Part shown: positions 21,508-29,806 of the stretch, in pieces
Numbering within the stretch: the stretch's first letter is position 1
Layout of the letters: each line of letters starts with the position of its first letter
Assembly: GCA_030036945.1 (NCBI GenBank)
Contig: JASHSB010000028.1
Coordinates: 1 to 38,116 of the forward strand
Source: Methylovirgula sp.
Lineage (GTDB): Bacteria > Pseudomonadota > Alphaproteobacteria > Rhizobiales > Beijerinckiaceae
Direction: 5' to 3'
Length of the DNA stretch: 38,116 bases
Made by a program: the position numbers and the translations under genes
The notes under the pieces: model-generated
Told to the model about the DNA's origin: nothing
The model's database searches: none
The model's input: the letters and a program-made list of their open reading frames with translations, nothing else

Positions 21508-21942
21508 TCACAGCGGTCCGGTCGGCAGTTTCTGCGCGGCGGCGGCGCCGGTTTCCTCGTTCTTCTTCATCTGCGCCGCGATCGCGCATGCCCGGCCTGC
21601 CACCATTTTCGAGCGATTGAGACTCATCGTAATGTTGCTGATCGCCTCGTCGGGCACCATGCACCAATCCTTGTTCTTCTGCAGATAGACGAGCAGCGCG
21701 GTTTCGGCACCGGCGAGTTCGCGCAATTTCGGGCAGGAGACGGCCGGATCGAGTTGGTGGTTCGCCGAGTTTTTGGCAAGCTTGTTCAACTGCTCGATGA
21801 TCGACTGCCGCTTTTTGGTCAGATTGCCGATATCGTCGCTACATTCGGCCGCGAACGCCGGCGAAAACGGTGCGAGCCAATACGGCAGGGCAAACGCGAC
21901 GAGCGTACATCCCGCGGCCAAAGCGGAAAGCCGGGATCTCAT
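21508..21942 (-). CDS. exported hypothetical protein
   Basis: MRSRLSALAAGCTLVAFALPYWLAPFSPAFAAECSDDIGNLTKKRQSIIEQLNKL... signal peptide plus hydrophilic helical body with four cysteines. Confidence 0.75.
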   Translation of the reverse strand: MRSRLSALAAGCTLVAFALPYWLAPFSPAFAAECSDDIGNLTKKRQSIIEQLNKLAKNSANHQLDPAVSCPKLRELAGAETALLVYLQKNKDWCMVPDEAISNITMSLNRSKMVAGRACAIAAQMKKNEETGAAAAQKLPTGPL

Positions 21943-22031
21943 GACGCGATCCTCACAATCGGCTTGAATATGACCATGCGGTTTCCTAGCAAATATGCAC
22001 CGTGACGGGCAAGCCGCCCGCGGAGAGGCGC

Positions 22032-22775
22032 ATGGCACGCTACGACTTTACCGCCCGGCGGCTCTATGTCGAAGCCCCGCTCGCGGCGGACGCCCGGATA
22101 GAGCTCAATCCCGCCCAGAGCCATTATTTGCGCAACGTATTGCGTCTTTCCGATGGCGCCGAACTGCTTGTCTTCAATGGGCGCGACGGAGAATGGCGGG
22201 TTCGCATGTCGGTCGCGCCGCAGCATGCGGTGCTGACCGCGCTTAGCCAGACACGCCCGCAGGAACAAGGCGCCGATCTTCATTATCTATTCGCGCCGCT
22301 GAAACACGCGCGCCTCGATTACATGGTGCAAAAGGCCGTTGAAATGGGCGCCACGCTCCTGCAGCCGGTATGGACTTGCCGCACGCAGGCCGAGCGCGTC
22401 AACAGCGAACGCATGCGCGCCAACGCGATCGAGGCCGCCGAGCAATGTGGTATCCTGGCACTGCCGCGCGTCGTGGAACCCGAAAGGCTCGAACGTTTGT
22501 TGGCAGACTGGCCGGAAGAGCGATTGCTCGTCTTCTGCGACGAAGAAGCCGACTCCGCCGATCCCCTCACGGCGCTACGCGCGGCCGAAGCCGCTGCGCC
22601 GCTCGCCGTCCTGGTCGGTCCGGAAGGCGGATTCGATCCTTCCGAACGGGCGGCGATCCTCGCAAAGCGTCGCGTCATTCGTGTTTCGCTTGGGCCGCGA
22701 ATTTTGCGCGCCGACACCGCCGCCGTGGCAATTTTGGCATTGGTGCAGGCAGCGCTCGGCGATTGGCGGCGCTAG
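22032..22775 (+). CDS. rsmE: 16S rRNA (uracil(1498)-N(3))-methyltransferase
   Basis: HYLRNVLRLSDGAELLVFNGRDGEW; VQKAVEMGATLLQPVWTCRTQ; VLVGPEGGFDPSERAAI; VSLGPRILRADTAAVAILALVQA. Confidence 0.95.
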   Translation: MARYDFTARRLYVEAPLAADARIELNPAQSHYLRNVLRLSDGAELLVFNGRDGEWRVRMSVAPQHAVLTALSQTRPQEQGADLHYLFAPLKHARLDYMVQKAVEMGATLLQPVWTCRTQAERVNSERMRANAIEAAEQCGILALPRVVEPERLERLLADWPEERLLVFCDEEADSADPLTALRAAEAAAPLAVLVGPEGGFDPSERAAILAKRRVIRVSLGPRILRADTAAVAILALVQAALGDWRR

Positions 22776-22917
22776 CGCGGCATTCCGCGAAAGAAGTGAG
22801 CGAAGACAATCGTCGGGGAGTCGCCGCCGGCAAGATCGATTTGTTCCACGATATTGCCTCAAACGGTCCCTACGGGAAGGAAATTGCAAAGAGTGCGCCG
22901 CGCGGCGGCCGGCCGGA

Positions 22918-23332
22918 AATGCACGTGGAAATGCGAGAAGGGTTACGGATTCGCTTGATGGAATTGCGTCTGCACCCAGCGCGCGCGAGTCGCGGTCTTA
23001 TCGGTCTGATCGGCTGCGGGCTTTTGCCTTTGAGCTTTTCGGCGTCGATCGCCGCGGAGAGGAGCCAAGCAGCCGCGCCGCTCGATGCCTGCGCCGCTTT
23101 TGGACCCGGCTTCACGTCGGAAGAAAGCGGTACGCGCTGCGTCAGAATCGGCGGCCATGTTCGCGTCGAGTGGGCGCGCGGTTATTACCGATATTACGGC
23201 TATTACGGCAGCCGGGGCGATCTTCCCGCGGCGGATCTTGCCGAGCCGCAGCATCTGCGCGTCGGCACCGACGAGCGCTACGGCTACGATCCGTTCGTTC
23301 AGCCGGCGAGCTCGAACAAGACCGCTCAATAG
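22918..23332 (+). CDS. small exported protein resembling a porin N-terminal segment
   Basis: Signal region GLIGLIGCGLLPLSFSASIAAE then LDACAAFGPGFTSEESGTRCVRIGGHVRVEWARGYYRYYGYYGSRGD; start codon uncertain (22918, 22930 or 22960). Confidence 0.6.
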
Positions 23333-24699
23333 GCGCATTCGCGAAAAACCGCGTCGGCGTTGCCGGCCCAAAGCGTCTTGAATCTTTCGATCAGTATTTC
23401 GGCGTGCGTACGGCCGGCGACGACGGCGTCGAGCGGCGCGAGGTAACGCGTTTCGTCGCCTGCTGCGTCGCGTTTGGCGCGCCGGGCGAGCCCGTCGCGC
23501 GCCAGCCCCAGAACATCGCGGCCGACGTCGCGCAAGCCGCGCCCGGCGATTTTGCAATCGAGCCCGAGGCGCGGCACCGTGTCACGCAAATGCCGACGTT
23601 CGTCGGCGTTCCACGAGCGCACGATGTCGAAGGCCGCGTCGAGCGAGGAAGAGTCGTAGAAGAGACCGGCGCAGAGGGCGGGCAGCGCGGTGAGAAAGGG
23701 CAGGGCGCCGGCGTCGGCGCCGCGCATTTCGAGAAAGCGCTTGAGGCGAACTTCCGGAAAAATCGTCGTCAGATGGTTGGCCCAATCCGACAGCGTAGGA
23801 CGCTCCCCCGGCAACGCCGCGAGCCGCCCGGCGAGCAAGTCGCGGAAGCTGGTGCTGGCGACGTCGTGATAGACGTCGCCGCGCTTGACGAAATACATCG
23901 GCACGTCGAGCGCATAGTCCGCATAGCGCTCGAATCCCATGCCCGGCTCGAATGCGAAGTCGAGCATGCCGGTGCGCTGCGGATCGGTATGCCGCCAGAT
24001 CTCCGAACGCATCGAGAGATAGCCGTTGCGCTCGCCGTCGGTGAACGGCGAGTTCGCAAAAAGCGCCGTGATGAGCGGCTGGATGGCGAGCGCGACGCGC
24101 AGTTTCTTGACCATGTCGGCTTCGCCAGCGTAATCAACGCTGGTCTGCACGGTCGCGGTGCGCAACATCATGTCGAGGCCGAGGCTGCCGACCTTGGGCA
24201 TATAGTCGAACATGATTTCGTAGCGGCGCTTCGGCATTCTCGGAATTTCCTCGCGCCGCCAAGTCGGACTCATGCCGAGCCCGAGAAAGCCGATGCCGAG
24301 CGGCGCGGCGACCTTGCGCAACGCCGAAAAATGCCGGGCGAGCTCCGCTCCGGTCGCATGGATCGAATCGAGCGGCGTGCCAGAGAGCTCGAACTGACCG
24401 CCCGGCTCGAGGGAAATTGCCGCCTCGCTGGTCTCGTCGTAGAGGCCGATGATCCGGCCGCTCTCGACGGTTGCCGCCCAGCCTGTTTCCGACCGCATTC
24501 CTTCGAGGAGGGCACGAACGCCGTCGTGACCGGAACGGCCGAGATAGGGGACCGGGGCGTGGTCCGTTCCGTAGAAGGCGAATTTCTCGTGCTCGGTGCC
24601 GATCCGGAACTGGTCGGACGGTTTGGCGCCCGCTTCGAACCAAGCGACGAGCTGATCGCGCGACGTGATGGGCGTTGGATCCGAAACGTCGCGGGCCAT
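23326..24699 (-). CDS. gshA: glutamate--cysteine ligase (plant/alphaproteobacterial type)
   Basis: SDQFRIGTEHEKFAFY; GGQFELSGTPLDSIHATGAEL; MPKRRYEIMFDYMPKVGSLGLDMMLRTATVQTSVDYAGEADMVKKLRVALAIQPLITALFANSPF. Confidence 0.94.
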   Translation of the reverse strand: MARDVSDPTPITSRDQLVAWFEAGAKPSDQFRIGTEHEKFAFYGTDHAPVPYLGRSGHDGVRALLEGMRSETGWAATVESGRIIGLYDETSEAAISLEPGGQFELSGTPLDSIHATGAELARHFSALRKVAAPLGIGFLGLGMSPTWRREEIPRMPKRRYEIMFDYMPKVGSLGLDMMLRTATVQTSVDYAGEADMVKKLRVALAIQPLITALFANSPFTDGERNGYLSMRSEIWRHTDPQRTGMLDFAFEPGMGFERYADYALDVPMYFVKRGDVYHDVASTSFRDLLAGRLAALPGERPTLSDWANHLTTIFPEVRLKRFLEMRGADAGALPFLTALPALCAGLFYDSSSLDAAFDIVRSWNADERRHLRDTVPRLGLDCKIAGRGLRDVGRDVLGLARDGLARRAKRDAAGDETRYLAPLDAVVAGRTHAEILIERFKTLWAGNADAVFRECAY

Positions 24700-24867
24700 A
24701 TCCGAACTTTCGTGACTTACCAGCGGGAGGCCGAGTGCGCCGTGCAAGCACCCAAGCTTTCGGCCAAACGCTCCTTCACCGGCTTTAGATTTTTCAAACG
24801 GTCCGCGAAATCGCGGGCAAGACGGCGTTCGGCAGTTGCCGGATGCCTAGATAGACATGTCGCGGGT

Positions 24868-24909
24868 GCGCCGCAATGGCGCGTCCAGCCGGCGAACCGG
24901 CTGATTTTT
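24868..24909 (+). terminator. Tandem hairpin ending in an intrinsic-terminator-like structure on the + strand
   Basis: GCGCC-GCAAT-GGCGC (24868-24882) then AGCCGG-CGAA-CCGGCT-GATTTTT (24887-24909). Confidence 0.6.
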
Positions 24910-25007
24910 GTATGATTTTCATCATTAAAAACAAGTACTTGCTGGCACCGCGGTTTCTGCACCGGCGTTAACGGTTCTTGCACGCGAGTTGAGGCAAATA
25001 AGACCGA

Positions 25008-25177
25008 TGGAAGCGATTTCGACCTTGCGGCGGTTCTTGTCCGACGAACGCGCGGCGACGGCGATCGAGTACGCCATCATCGGCGGAATGATCTCGATCA
25101 TGATCGTCGTCGGCGCGCGCTCGATCGGCACGACGCTCTCTACCAAATTCAACGCCGTTTCCGCCAATCTGAGCTGA
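25008..25177 (+). CDS. Flp/Fap family type IVb pilin
   Basis: MEAISTLRRFLSDERAATAIEYAIIGGMISIMIVVGARSIGTTLSTKFNAVSANLS; canonical Flp processing region ATAIEYAII with E and Y. Confidence 0.93.
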
Positions 25178-25191
25178 CGACGCTCGCGACC

Positions 25192-25878
25192 TTAAGGCCG
25201 CCCGCTCAGGATCTTGCCGATCGAATCCTGAAGACCCGATTGCGTGATGCTGGCCGGCAACGTGCCTGGCGCGAACAATTTCGTCAGCGCGTTGAGACCT
25301 GCGCTGAGCGACGAACCGTCGCCGGACTGCGATCTCCCGAACAAGCTTCCCAACAGCCCGCTCACCATTCCCAGAAGTCCGCCTCCGCCCGCCGCGGAAC
25401 CGAGATTGCCCTGCTGCGCCGCGCTCGCCAGTTGCCCGAGGACGTTGCCGAGGCCTTGATTGCGCAGCGAAGTCGCCAGACCGCCGAGCGCGATCGAAGC
25501 GACGACCGGCAGCATTTGCGCCAGAAGGTCGGCGCGCAGTCCCGTGACGCGCGCCGCCTGTTGGGCGATCTGCTGGACGATATGGCTCGATCCCAGAATT
25601 TGCGAGAGCGCATCGCTTCCCTTCTGCACGGCGTTCGGCGATTGCGCCGCCGCCGAATTCGAGAAGGACGCCTGGTGATCGGGATCGGCGATGGCGGAAA
25701 TGATCGAGCCGAACGCGCCGGGCTGCGCGGCGCATTTGGCGAGCCCCGCGGAAAGGGCGGGGATCAATGCCTGCACCGCCGTCTGCGCCTGATCCGGCGA
25801 AATGCCGAACCTCTGGGCAAGATTGTTGATCGCTTGGCCGCCTTGGGCGCTTTGCAGGATGTCATTCAGATTGAACAT
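25192..25878 (-). CDS. DUF937 domain protein
   Basis: MFNLNDILQSAQGGQAINNLAQRFGISPDQAQTAVQALIPALSAGL... typical DUF937 (YidB-like) pattern. Confidence 0.85.
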   Translation of the reverse strand: MFNLNDILQSAQGGQAINNLAQRFGISPDQAQTAVQALIPALSAGLAKCAAQPGAFGSIISAIADPDHQASFSNSAAAQSPNAVQKGSDALSQILGSSHIVQQIAQQAARVTGLRADLLAQMLPVVASIALGGLATSLRNQGLGNVLGQLASAAQQGNLGSAAGGGGLLGMVSGLLGSLFGRSQSGDGSSLSAGLNALTKLFAPGTLPASITQSGLQDSIGKILSGRP

Positions 25879-26076
25879 CGAACCCTCCCTCGTCGTCGGC
25901 CGGTCGCCCATGCCGATACGGCATCGATCCTACGTGTTCGGCGACGATTTTGCGAGACTTTGTGCGCCGGCCGCCGGCACGCCGGCGTCGATCCGCGGAA
26001 GGGCGGCCTGCAAAGGTCCGGCAAAAACGAGCTTTTGGTGATACGGCGCGGCGGGACGGCCGCCGTCGCACCGCCG

Positions 26077-27462
26077 TCATTCCGCGGCGGCGGACAAAGA
26101 TGCCGCGCGCCACGCTTCGAGATCGGCGCTGGCGCGGGCGGCGAGCGCATGCTTCTTGGCCGCAGCTCTGTCGCCGCCGCGCCATTGTTCCGAGATTTCG
26201 AGCGGCGGGAACAGGCCGAAATTGACGTTCATCGGCTGGAACGAGCGGCCTGCGCCGAGGATATGCCCGCCGGTGATGTGGTGGAGCAGCGCGCCGACGG
26301 CCGTAGTCGGCGGCGGCGGAGCCAACGATTGCCCTTGCCGCGCCGCCGCGGCGAACTGGCCGGCGATAAGCCCGATCGCGGCGCTCTCCACATAGCCTTC
26401 GCAGCCGGTAATCTGCCCGGCAAACCGCAAACGCAGATCGGCTTTGAGCCGCAGGCGCGCGTCGAGCACTTTCGGCGAATTCATGAACGAGTTGCGGTGC
26501 AGCCCGCCGAGGCGCGCGAACTCCGCTCGTTGGAGGCCTGGAATCATATGGAAAACAGCAATTTGCGCCACGTGTTTCAACTTGGTCTGGAAGCCGACCA
26601 TGTTGAACAGTGTGCCGAGCCGGTTATCTTGGCGCAATTGGACGACGGCGTAAGGCTTGCTCTGCGGCGCGTGCGGATCGGTGAGCCCGAAAGGCTTCAT
26701 CGGACCGTGCCGGAGGGTTTCCCGGCCGCGTTCCGCCATCACTTCGATCGGCAGGCAGCCGTCGAAATAGGGTGTTGCCTCGAAAGTTTTGAATTCGATC
26801 TTATCGGCGGCGAGAAGCGCGTCCACGAAAGCTTCGTATTGGGCGCGCGTCAGCGGACAGTTGACGTAATCGGCTCCGTCGCCGGCCGGTCCGGCGCGGT
26901 CGTAGCGCGACTGCATCCACGCCTTGCCCATGTCGATCGTATCGCGGTGCACGATCGGGGCGATGGCATCGAAGAAGGCGAGGTCGTCCTCGCCGGTGAG
27001 CGTCCGGATTGCCGCCGCGAGGCCGGGCGCGGTGAGCGGACCGGTCGCGACGATGACCTCGTCCCAATCGCGGGGCGGCAAGCCGTCGATCTCGTCGCGG
27101 ACGATCTCGACCGCCGGGCAAGCCGTGAGCGTCTCGGTGACGAACTTGGCAAAGCCCGCGCGGTCGACGGCCAACGCGCCGCCGGCCGGCACTTGATGCG
27201 CGTCGGCGGCGGCGAGGATCAGCGAATTGAGCCGCCGCATCTCGCGATGCAGGATCCCGATGGCGCTCGTTTCCGGATCGTCGGCGCGGAACGAATTCGA
27301 GCAGACGAGCTCGGCGAAATCGCCAGTTTGATGCACGGGCGTAGTGCGGACCGGGCGCATCTCGTGCAGCACGACGGGCACGCCGGCCTCTGCGATCTGC
27401 CAGGCCGCTTCCGATCCGGCGAGGCCGGCGCCGATGACATGGATGGGCCGCTTCAAGGACAT
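26077..27462 (-). CDS. trmFO: methylenetetrahydrofolate--tRNA-(uracil-5-)-methyltransferase
   Basis: [108 protein letters not shown]. Confidence 0.96.
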   Translation of the reverse strand: MSLKRPIHVIGAGLAGSEAAWQIAEAGVPVVLHEMRPVRTTPVHQTGDFAELVCSNSFRADDPETSAIGILHREMRRLNSLILAAADAHQVPAGGALAVDRAGFAKFVTETLTACPAVEIVRDEIDGLPPRDWDEVIVATGPLTAPGLAAAIRTLTGEDDLAFFDAIAPIVHRDTIDMGKAWMQSRYDRAGPAGDGADYVNCPLTRAQYEAFVDALLAADKIEFKTFEATPYFDGCLPIEVMAERGRETLRHGPMKPFGLTDPHAPQSKPYAVVQLRQDNRLGTLFNMVGFQTKLKHVAQIAVFHMIPGLQRAEFARLGGLHRNSFMNSPKVLDARLRLKADLRLRFAGQITGCEGYVESAAIGLIAGQFAAAARQGQSLAPPPPTTAVGALLHHITGGHILGAGRSFQPMNVNFGLFPPLEISEQWRGGDRAAAKKHALAARASADLEAWRAASLSAAAE

Positions 27463-27495
27463 TGCCACCTGCCAGCGTCGCGGCGGGGAGCGCCG

Positions 27496-28137
27496 CTATA
27501 GCCGCGGATCGACGCTTTCCTTCTCCCGGCCCACTGCCGCGGTTCGTTGCGCCGCCGCCTCGAGCATCGGCAGGATTTCTTCGACCCGTTCCGCCACCAG
27601 ATAGCGCACCTCGAAAGCCGGATCGATGAAACGGCGTTCGCGCATATGGGCAAGGAGCGCGAGCAGCGGTCGCCAGAAGCCGCCGATATTGGCGAGAACC
27701 ACGGGCTTCGTATGGCGCCCGAGCTGAACCCAGGTCAATTGCTCGACGAGTTCCTCGAGCGTGCCGATCCCGCCGGGCAACGCGACGAAGGCGTCCGCCT
27801 TCTCGAACATCAGCTGCTTGCGGGTATGCATGTCGGGCACAACCAACAGGTCCTGGGCCGCATCGAGCATTGCTTCGCGTTCCGTCAGGAATTCCGGAAT
27901 GATCCCGGTGACGAAGCCGCCATGATCGAGAACGGCGCGAGCCAGCGCGCCCATAAGGCCGGTGCCGCCGCCGCCGTAGACGAGGCAGACCTTGACCGCG
28001 GCCAGTTCTTCGCCCAGTTCACGCGCCGCTTCGAGATACAACGGATCCGATCCGGGCGAGGAGCCGCAATAGACGCAGATGTTGCGGATCCGGCGATCGG
28101 TGGGGACAAAAGGTGGTTTCAAAGTGATTTCGTGCAT
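27496..28137 (-). CDS. LOG family protein (TIGR00730; nucleoside 5'-monophosphate phosphoribohydrolase-like)
   Basis: ICVYCGSSPGSDPLY; LVYGGGGTGLMGALARAVLDHGG; MHTRKQLMFEKADAFVALPGGIGTLEELVEQLTWVQLG (PGGxGTxxE motif). Confidence 0.95.
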   Translation of the reverse strand: MHEITLKPPFVPTDRRIRNICVYCGSSPGSDPLYLEAARELGEELAAVKVCLVYGGGGTGLMGALARAVLDHGGFVTGIIPEFLTEREAMLDAAQDLLVVPDMHTRKQLMFEKADAFVALPGGIGTLEELVEQLTWVQLGRHTKPVVLANIGGFWRPLLALLAHMRERRFIDPAFEVRYLVAERVEEILPMLEAAAQRTAAVGREKESVDPRL

Positions 28138-28341
28138 GACGCGCTTGTCGCGTGCGGCGTAGCGGAGGGTCAAGGTCGATTTGCCGGGCTTTTGGCCGCG
28201 GCGGGCGAATTTGCGGTTTCGCAGCGCGGAAAACGCCCGAAAGGCAGCCAAATTCGCCGCTTCGTGGGCGAGAAAAGGCAGCAAATCGTGTGGCGGCTTC
28301 CCGATAGGCAGGATATGTATCGGGCGAAAGGTGGCCGGTTC

Positions 28342-29706
28342 ATGACGCGTTCGCAGGTCGTTGCGGTAGTTCTCGCTGTAGGCATCGTCGTGGTCGGCAT
28401 AGGCTATGCGTGGCGCGAAGGGGCGTTTGCGCCGCGCGGCGCAACCTCGCCCGTTGCACCTATGGCATCATCGGCTCCGACGCCTTCCTCGGCCGCGCTC
28501 CCCGCTCCCGCGCCGGCCGAGTCCGCGCCTGCTCCCTCTGTTATGGTCTCTTCCACGCCTACACCCTCTGCAACGCCACTCGTCGCACCCGTCAAGCCGC
28601 AAGAGCAAGCCACGGCGAAACCGAGCGCCGCACCCGTCCTGATTCAGCCGCAGGCCGTGCCGGAAACCCCGCCGCCTTCGCCGCCAGCGCCGAAAGTGGC
28701 GGCGCTACCGCCGCAGCAGCCCGTCAATCCCGGTCGCGATATCCCCGTCTTCGACACGGTCCGCGTCGAGCCGTCCGGCGATACCGTGGTTGCCGGCCAT
28801 GGAGCGCCGGATGCGAAATTCGCGCTCGTCTCGGGCGACAAGATCCTTTCCGAAGCGGACGGCGACGGCGCAGGCAATTTCGTCCTGGTGCCGCCGCCTT
28901 TGGCGCCGGGCAGTTATCTGCTGGCGCTGCGCAGCACCGCCAAGGACGGAACGGCGCTCGATTCGCATCAGAACATCGCCGTCTCCGTCCCGCCCAAGGG
29001 CCAGAGCAACGTCGTCGTCGCACTCGCCGAGCCCGGCAAGCCGAGCGTCATCCTGAGCGACACGCAAAACAAATCCGCGCCGCCGCCGACCGACGCGCAA
29101 CAGGCGCAGCCGCAAGTCGCCTTCAAGACCGCCGAAGTCGACAACGGCGGATTCTATGCTTCGGGAACTGCGACGCCGGACGCGCATCTACGCATCTATC
29201 TCAATGGCAGCATCCTGACCGATGTGACGGCTGGTCAAGACGGGCACTGGTCACTGACGATCGGCAAGGGCATGACGCCGGGGCATTTCGCGGTGCGCGC
29301 CGACATGATCGATGTTGCGGGCAAGGTTCTCGCCCGCGCCGAGGTGCCGTTCGAAGTGCCGGTGGCGCTTGCCGAAGCCGAGGCGGTGCCGCAGCCGCCC
29401 GCATCGACATCACCACCGGCCGCGGCCGCGCCGCCCGACCCGACTCGGCCCGCATCGCCCGAAGCAGCTCCCAGCCGGCAGCAGGTCGTGGCCGTGCCGC
29501 CTGCCGCGAGCGCCAATGACGCGGTCGTGGCACAGATCCAGACGACCACGGTGGTGCGCGGCGACAGTCTCTGGCGGATCAGCCGCAAAGTCTTCGGCCG
29601 CGGCATCCGCTACACGCTGATCTATGAAGCCAACGCCAAGCAGATCCGCGATCCGAGCTTGATCTATCCGGGACAAGTGTTCGTCCTGCCGCATATCGTC
29701 AACTAG
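28342..29706 (+). CDS. LysM peptidoglycan-binding domain protein with N-terminal TM and Pro/Ala-rich linkers
   Basis: N-terminal TM VVAVVLAVGIVVVGIGYAW; C-terminal TTTVVRGDSLWRISRKVFGRGIRYTLIYEANAKQIRDPSLIYPGQVFVLP LysM repeat. Confidence 0.92.
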   Translation: MTRSQVVAVVLAVGIVVVGIGYAWREGAFAPRGATSPVAPMASSAPTPSSAALPAPAPAESAPAPSVMVSSTPTPSATPLVAPVKPQEQATAKPSAAPVLIQPQAVPETPPPSPPAPKVAALPPQQPVNPGRDIPVFDTVRVEPSGDTVVAGHGAPDAKFALVSGDKILSEADGDGAGNFVLVPPPLAPGSYLLALRSTAKDGTALDSHQNIAVSVPPKGQSNVVVALAEPGKPSVILSDTQNKSAPPPTDAQQAQPQVAFKTAEVDNGGFYASGTATPDAHLRIYLNGSILTDVTAGQDGHWSLTIGKGMTPGHFAVRADMIDVAGKVLARAEVPFEVPVALAEAEAVPQPPASTSPPAAAAPPDPTRPASPEAAPSRQQVVAVPPAASANDAVVAQIQTTTVVRGDSLWRISRKVFGRGIRYTLIYEANAKQIRDPSLIYPGQVFVLPHIVN

Positions 29707-29806
29707 ACGGATGCGGCTTGCCGCGCCGTCGCTTATATCTTCGGACGTAAGCCCCAGCCGAACCGAGTGGAGATAGCGCCGGCTCTACCCGGCCGCAATC
29801 CAACCG

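Noticed and set aside
22339-24915. 858-aa + strand ORF spanning rsmE, the porin-like gene and antisense gshA
   Set aside because: Overlaps two certain genes in other frames; composition is typical of GC-driven spurious ORFs.
25240-27501. 753-aa + strand ORF opposite DUF937 and trmFO
   Set aside because: Antisense shadow ORF of high-GC coding sequence, no domain features.
27547-28341. 5' extension of the LysM ORF (to 27547) through the LOG gene
   Set aside because: The extension is antisense to the well-supported LOG gene; the signal/TM segment starting at 28342 is a natural start.
29720-29806. Possible gene start or leader ahead of the ABC exporter
   Set aside because: Too short, no clear Shine-Dalgarno or fold that I could support by eye.
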